From NCBI GenBank assembly GCA_002633025.1, contig NMRB01001270.1, forward strand, positions 11,631 through 75,630: a DNA stretch of 64,000 bases, in the 5' to 3' direction. The notes under the pieces were generated by a model, which did not search any database, was not told the origin of the DNA, and saw nothing but the letters and a program-made list of their open reading frames with translations. The first letter of the stretch is position 1. Every line of letters begins with the position of its first letter. Both the position numbers and the translations under genes were made by a program. Shown here one piece after another: positions 51,230 to 64,000 of this stretch. The stretch comes from Notospermus geniculatus (lineage: Eukaryota > Nemertea > Pilidiophora > Heteronemertea > Lineidae).

Positions 51230-51606
51230 GGCCAAGTAAAAAAATATCATGTTTATCGTCCCCACCTGTGCCTAAAATCAGTGCCGTGCCCAAAAAATTT
51301 TATTTTTTATTTTTGAATTTTTAGCACCCAAAAATCTCCTGAGGAGTGCATCTATCTTCCTAGTGCTACAAATACAAGTACAGTAACCTCACTTTTCACT
51401 ATGTGGTAGGCCTAATGAGGTTCAACTGTAGTTTGTTCATCCTAAAAGTTCTACTCTGACAGCCAGAATCAGTCATCTGGATGACAATATTTGCAAGGGA
51501 CTGCACTGTTTATGCCCAGGCGAGAATTTAAAAAAAATAAAACGGTGCCCCCTTGCAAATTTTGAGAAACATCCTGGACGATAAACAAGTATTTTTTTAC
51601 TTGGCC
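51230..51606. mobile_element. GGCCAAGTAAAAAAATA TIR element
   Basis: GGCCAAGTAAAAAAATATCA, continuing GTTTATCGTCC, is mirrored by GGACGATAAAC-AGTATTTTTTTACTTGGCC. The end structure is like 49844-50197 (poly-A run, then TTTATCGTC), so they are probably one superfamily. Confidence 0.8.
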
Positions 51607-52033
51607 TAAGACCACGACACGAGTCATGAGACTTTCAAAAACCAAGTAAGTACGGTACCTTGTACATTATTCTTGATAGTTCTTAGATATACATAGGAAT
51701 GTGCTAGACCTCTTGCACAATTTTTCTAATTTTGAAAACTTAATTCATTCAAATTTTGAAATTCTTTCTGCTATCTGTAGTTGGCACCATTTTAATGAAG
51801 TTAATCTGATGTAGTAAGTTTATTTCTCTGTTTCCCAAATAAAGAACAATTGAAAAGGAAGTGTGCTTCATCTTCTCCTTTTGCAGTGACAAAATATTTC
51901 AACTTCTTTTTTTTTATGGTCCCTTCATGAAACACATATGATCACCTAGATTTGGCAATGTGAGGAGATTTGCTTGACAGTTCTGTGCAATAAACTGCAC
52001 GCACTTCCTCCCATGGACTTTGGTTCGTAGTCA

Positions 52034-52214
52034 TAAGGGACACACTCCGCGTGAGCTAATGCGAAACTAATGTATTAGGCCAGCCCTGCATAACGCGATC
52101 TATAAATATATGCAGAGTACTCCTCCAGGGTCAATACGGTATTCGGTGTCCGCAGTGAAGTACGTCTGACTGCAGACAGGATTTTGCAGTAGCTCACGCA
52201 GAGTGTGTCCCTTA
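52034..52214. mobile_element. TAAGGGACACACTCC MITE, copy B
   Basis: Full-length second copy of 7152-7322. TAAGGGACACACTCCGCGTG pairs with CACGCAGAGTGTGTCCCTTA, with the same interior order. Confidence 0.85.
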
Positions 52215-52315
52215 TGTGATGCAACTTTCTGTAAGCAAAGTATCCAAAATTCTGGCGTGAATGAATACATGGAAGGGACCTTAGAATAAGAAGATGTAAA
52301 GAAATGAAAAGTTAT

Positions 52316-52384
52316 GCCAGGACTTTAACTGCAGACCTTCTGCTTCATAGTCCAACACTCTACCACCTGGGCTAAAGAAACATG
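52316..52384 (-). repeat. tRNA-like fragment, probably SINE-derived
   Basis: The reverse complement has A-box-like TAGCCCAGGTGGTAGAGTG and a poor B-box GCAGTTAAAGTCC in tRNA order. The T-loop is degenerate, so it is not a functional tRNA. Confidence 0.45.
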
Positions 52385-52460
52385 TCCCACAAACTGGGGC
52401 TATATTTAGTTACACTGCCTTCCCCCTTCAGCAAGTCATGCCCCTGTGACGACAACACAA

Positions 52461-52894
52461 GGGCCTGTATTGTAGAAGCCTCCTTAACTCTAAGGTCTAC
52501 TTTAAGCTTTTGTATCCGGCCTTGCAAACAATGGGCCGAATTCATAAAAACTAGCATTTGCTTTTTCTGGGCTTTTTCTTGAAGAGGTATTTATAAAATA
52601 TCATTTTTGCTTCATAGAACAAGCAACTCCCTATTAGAATTAGCAGCAGCTTTGTCTTGCGAGCATTTGCTTCATCAGATAGAAAATCTTGCTTGGCTTT
52701 ATAAGAACAGGTCATTAGGTTAAGCAATTGATTATGAATATGTTTGTGAGCAAATTCTTTGGCTTGTGCTTCTCCTTGACAACCAAAAGCTTGGCCTTGG
52801 GGTTCTGGCTTGTAAGCTTTTGCTATGTCGTATAAATTCGGCCCAATAGCTACAGGTAAACCTTAGAGATAAGCAAGCTTCTAGAATATGGCCC
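52461..52894. mobile_element. TIR element with a nested second element
   Basis: The outer ends GGGCCTGTATTGTAGAAGC and GCTTCTAGAATATGGCCC pair, as do CTCTAAGGTCTAC and its partner near 52858. The inner element 52533-52844 has its own ends. Confidence 0.75.
52533..52844. mobile_element. GGGCCGAATTCATAAAA element nested in 52461-52894
   Basis: GGGCCGAATTCATAAAA pairs with TATAAATTCGGCCC. The interior is rich in CTTTTGCT-like words. Confidence 0.7.
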
Positions 52895-53052
52895 AAGAAC
52901 GAAAGTGAACCCCGTGAGGTGTCATATTCCTCACTGGCTCGCATACAAATCACAACAAACTAAATAAGTTACAGAAACTGACAAGTAATGAAGAAAGAAA
53001 AGCCGCAGTTGTAGAATTTCATTTAGGAATGGTGTATACATGCTGGAGTACT

Positions 53053-53119
53053 GGGCCAACCGCAGAGAAAGTCCGATAGTGCACCGGAAGCACTTTCGGA
53101 CTTTCTCTGCAGTCTGCCC
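53053..53119. repeat. Short foldback
   Basis: GCAGAGAAAGTCCG pairs with CGGACTTTCTCTGC, with extended GGGC/GCCC ends. It forms a 67-bp hairpin. Confidence 0.7.
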
Positions 53120-53360
53120 TATTTGGTAATGAGACCGATCTTCGGTGTACCTTGGTTTTATACCCAGACAGGGCGATATATCTGATTTGGCCACACTGTG
53201 ACAAGACCTCCTCCCGGAGGATATTTTAAACAGTTACAATAAATGAAATTCGTTATTTACACAGCTGCCAGTCACCCCTCCCCCCCCCCCCCATAACAAT
53301 GCGACATAACAATGCGACACACACCCAACAAAAGTTAAGCACCTTGTGCTACTCCACATT

Positions 53361-53560
53361 TGTGACCCGTCACAGCTAAACCAGATGCATGTTGCCCTTA
53401 GCTTGGCACGATGAGATCAAATGTTTGTCAGTTTCAATATTGTCTGTCTATTATGAAATCTGAAACAATCTATTTCTTCTGTTCTCTCCTGGTGTCATCT
53501 CAGTTCGTTGAGGCTCACCTTCTGAGCGACATGTGACAGCTTTTGCTGTGACGGGTCACA
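53361..53560. mobile_element. TGTGACCCGTCACAGC MITE, uninterrupted copy
   Basis: TGTGACCCGTCACAGC pairs with GCTGTGACGGGTCACA. It carries GTTTGTCAGTTTCAATATTG and TATTTCTTCTGTTCTCTCCT in the order found in the interrupted copy 11866-12530. Confidence 0.82.
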
Positions 53561-53591
53561 TATTACAAATAGAGAGGGTGCGCAGCGGCCC

Positions 53592-53956
53592 GACTCTGAC
53601 TTAACTACGAGAATGAATTGCAGTCCGCTATGGACATCCTTGATAAAAACAATTTGATAGACGTTTTCAATTCGTCAAACACCATAAACTGAAGGCAGAA
53701 AAATTTGGCCTTATAAATCGGAAGTGCGGATAAATAATGAATATTGAAGTCGTAATCCTAGTCGTTACGACTTGAAACACGACTATAATATTTGCGATTT
53801 ACGTGCACTTGCGATTACGAGTCAAAATTATTCTGCCACAAAGTTATGGCATTTTACAATTTGCAAATGTCTATCAAATCGTTTTTATCAAGGATGTCTA
53901 CAGCGGGCTGCAATTCATTCTGATAGGTGAAGCCGGAGTCGGAAAGCTGCGCAACC
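53592..53956. mobile_element. Large foldback family F, copy 1
   Basis: The palindrome is built of GAATTGCAGTCCGCTATGGA, TCCTTGATAAAAAC and TGCACTTGCGATTACGAGTC arms. The left terminus is truncated relative to 55435-55826. Confidence 0.8.
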
Positions 53957-54290
53957 TATCAAATGACCCGGCCCGGGCTAGCCAGACAGCAATTGAACAC
54001 AGATGGCATTGCCTGCTCGACAATGCCGGTTGTCTGAGCCGAACTTATTCAACTGCTGGGTAAACAGTCATGAATACTTTCGTTCTAGGCATCCAGATAA
54101 ATAACACCAGCCATAATGAACACTAAACTGTACACTTGATTTCGAACACCCATCCACACTCCTTATTGGTAGGTATGACTAGCTATGTCCTATCTGAAGA
54201 CAAGTTAACTTGGCACTGGTTTTTTCGGCAACTATGATGCAATGTGTTCGAATCAGATTGCAGATTTTCAATGACGCACCAACTTTCATT

Positions 54291-54341
54291 CTAGTCAAGC
54301 AGCTCTTTGCTCCGGGAGTGAAACAGCTTCCCATCAATGTC
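54291..54341 (-). CDS. Possible terminal exon of the MBTD1-like gene
   Basis: After an acceptor TTTTCAG|GAC, this frame reads DIDGKLFHSRSKELLD and a TAG at 54291-54293. Joined to the strong donor at 54906, the phase is wrong and a stop follows two codons later. It would need another small exon or the weaker donor GGA|GTTACT. I treat it as unresolved. Confidence 0.3.
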   Translation of the reverse strand, partial: DIDGKLFHSRSKELLD

Positions 54342-54666
54342 CTGAAAAGAAAAATATGGGAAAAAGTAACACTTTTGGTAATTTTTCAGTGGTGAAAGAC
54401 TACAGTCATATGTGTAACTGTATTGTAAATACATGAAATAGAAGCAGGTTTCTGAGGTGAAAGATAGAATAGTAAATACATGGACACAATCGCTGTGTAA
54501 AGTCTAGCCAAGAAAAGAATAATATATTTAAGGGTTATTTTTCTCAATGAGTTTTATCTAATTACCGGTCTTATATTTCAATGCAAAAACCACACTCCCA
54601 ATATCTACCCCCTACGCCCCACTTTGGCTTTGCTCTCCTGCATTTGACACCACCACATATACATGT

Positions 54667-54773
54667 ATGTGTGGCGGTCTAGGAAAACCATAGATCAGTG
54701 CACAGGCAATCTGACAGCCCTTGTTGATCATTCAGCGACATCCACCGGGTTTTCCTAGACTGCCACACATATG
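54667..54773. mobile_element. MITE, ATGTGTGGCGGTCTAGGAAAACC ends
   Basis: ATGTGTGGCGGTCTAGGAAA pairs with TTTCCTAGACTGCCACACAT. It is 107 bp and lies between the possible last MBTD1 exon and the C-terminal extension exon. Confidence 0.78.
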
Positions 54774-54905
54774 CCCCCTTTCTGGCAATCCTTGATCCAG
54801 CACTAGATGACACTGACTAGATGTTTAGGAATGTCAATGAGTCCCATTTGACAGGAGGCAAACTCGTACACAAGATTGATGTGGTAGAAGTCGGGCGGCA
54901 CATAC

Positions 54906-63946
<9,041 letters not shown>

Positions 63947-64000
63947 CTGAAACAGGGATTCAAACCATTAGCAGCGGACATTGATTAGTTTTGATTTTAG

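Larger units (their letters stand above)
49719..54290. other. Intergenic block between GLYR1 and the MBTD1-like gene
   Basis: No gene is supported. It holds TIR elements at 49844-50197, 50677-51042, 51230-51606, 52034-52214, 52461-52894, 53361-53560 and 53592-53956, plus a tRNA-like fragment at 52316-52384. The GLYR1 promoter must lie at its left edge, but I see no TATA box or Inr I would defend. Confidence 0.6.

Overview
This is eukaryotic nuclear DNA: split genes with GT/AG junctions, introns from about 0.1 to 25 kb, and a very high density of small inverted-repeat transposons and SINEs. Recurrent TAGGCCTA and TACATGTA motifs, a TRIM gene with an intronless coding region, and the protein similarities suggest a marine invertebrate, most likely an ambulacrarian deuterostome (echinoderm or hemichordate). 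That placement is an inference. Four isolated n characters (4378, 14224, 57714, 58780) mark assembly joins.

Layout. (1) Bases 1-9964 hold no gene I can support, only repeats. (2) Bases 9965-49718, minus strand: a complete 15-exon GLYR1/NPAC-like gene. It has a PWWP domain, a basic/acidic linker and a beta-hydroxyacid-dehydrogenase-like domain, and splices in frame to 605 codons plus stop. (3) Its 25.3 kb intron 9 (15380-40717) contains two complete genes on the opposite strand, each with an intronless coding region: a TRIM protein (17479-19800, 773 aa) and an LRR-Ig transmembrane protein (30623-33328, 901 aa). Each has a 3' splice site a short distance upstream of its ATG, so each probably has a separate 5' UTR exon. 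(4) Bases 49719-54290 are repeats between genes. (5) From about 54.3 kb to the right edge, minus strand: the 3' part of an MBTD1-like gene with four MBT repeats and a long proline/glutamine-rich C-terminal extension. Its 5' end lies beyond the window.

Two MBTD1 exons appear twice (56641-58359) across a one-base gap. The structure looks like unmerged allelic contigs rather than a true duplication. It also exposes two presence/absence polymorphisms of small transposons.

The two minus-strand genes both encode chromatin proteins. GLYR1 reads H3K36me3 nucleosomes and partners LSD2/KDM1B; MBTD1 is a methyl-lysine reader of TIP60/NuA4. The nested genes face outward: one is a probable E3 ubiquitin ligase and the other a cell-surface adhesion or receptor protein. 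I see no shared pathway.

The rest is a repeat landscape. It includes TTAA-flanked elements, CAG...CTG elements with 5-6 bp target duplications, near-perfect foldbacks, nested insertions up to three deep, tRNA-derived SINEs including one with a MIR-like core, a degenerate LINE 3' end, and several tandem arrays. I found no CRISPR array, rRNA or convincing functional tRNA, and no clear undescribed multi-gene system. The most unusual signals are the catalytic-position lysine in GLYR1, the nine 11-residue cytoplasmic repeats of the LRR-Ig protein, and foldback sequences that resemble a hammerhead-ribozyme core.
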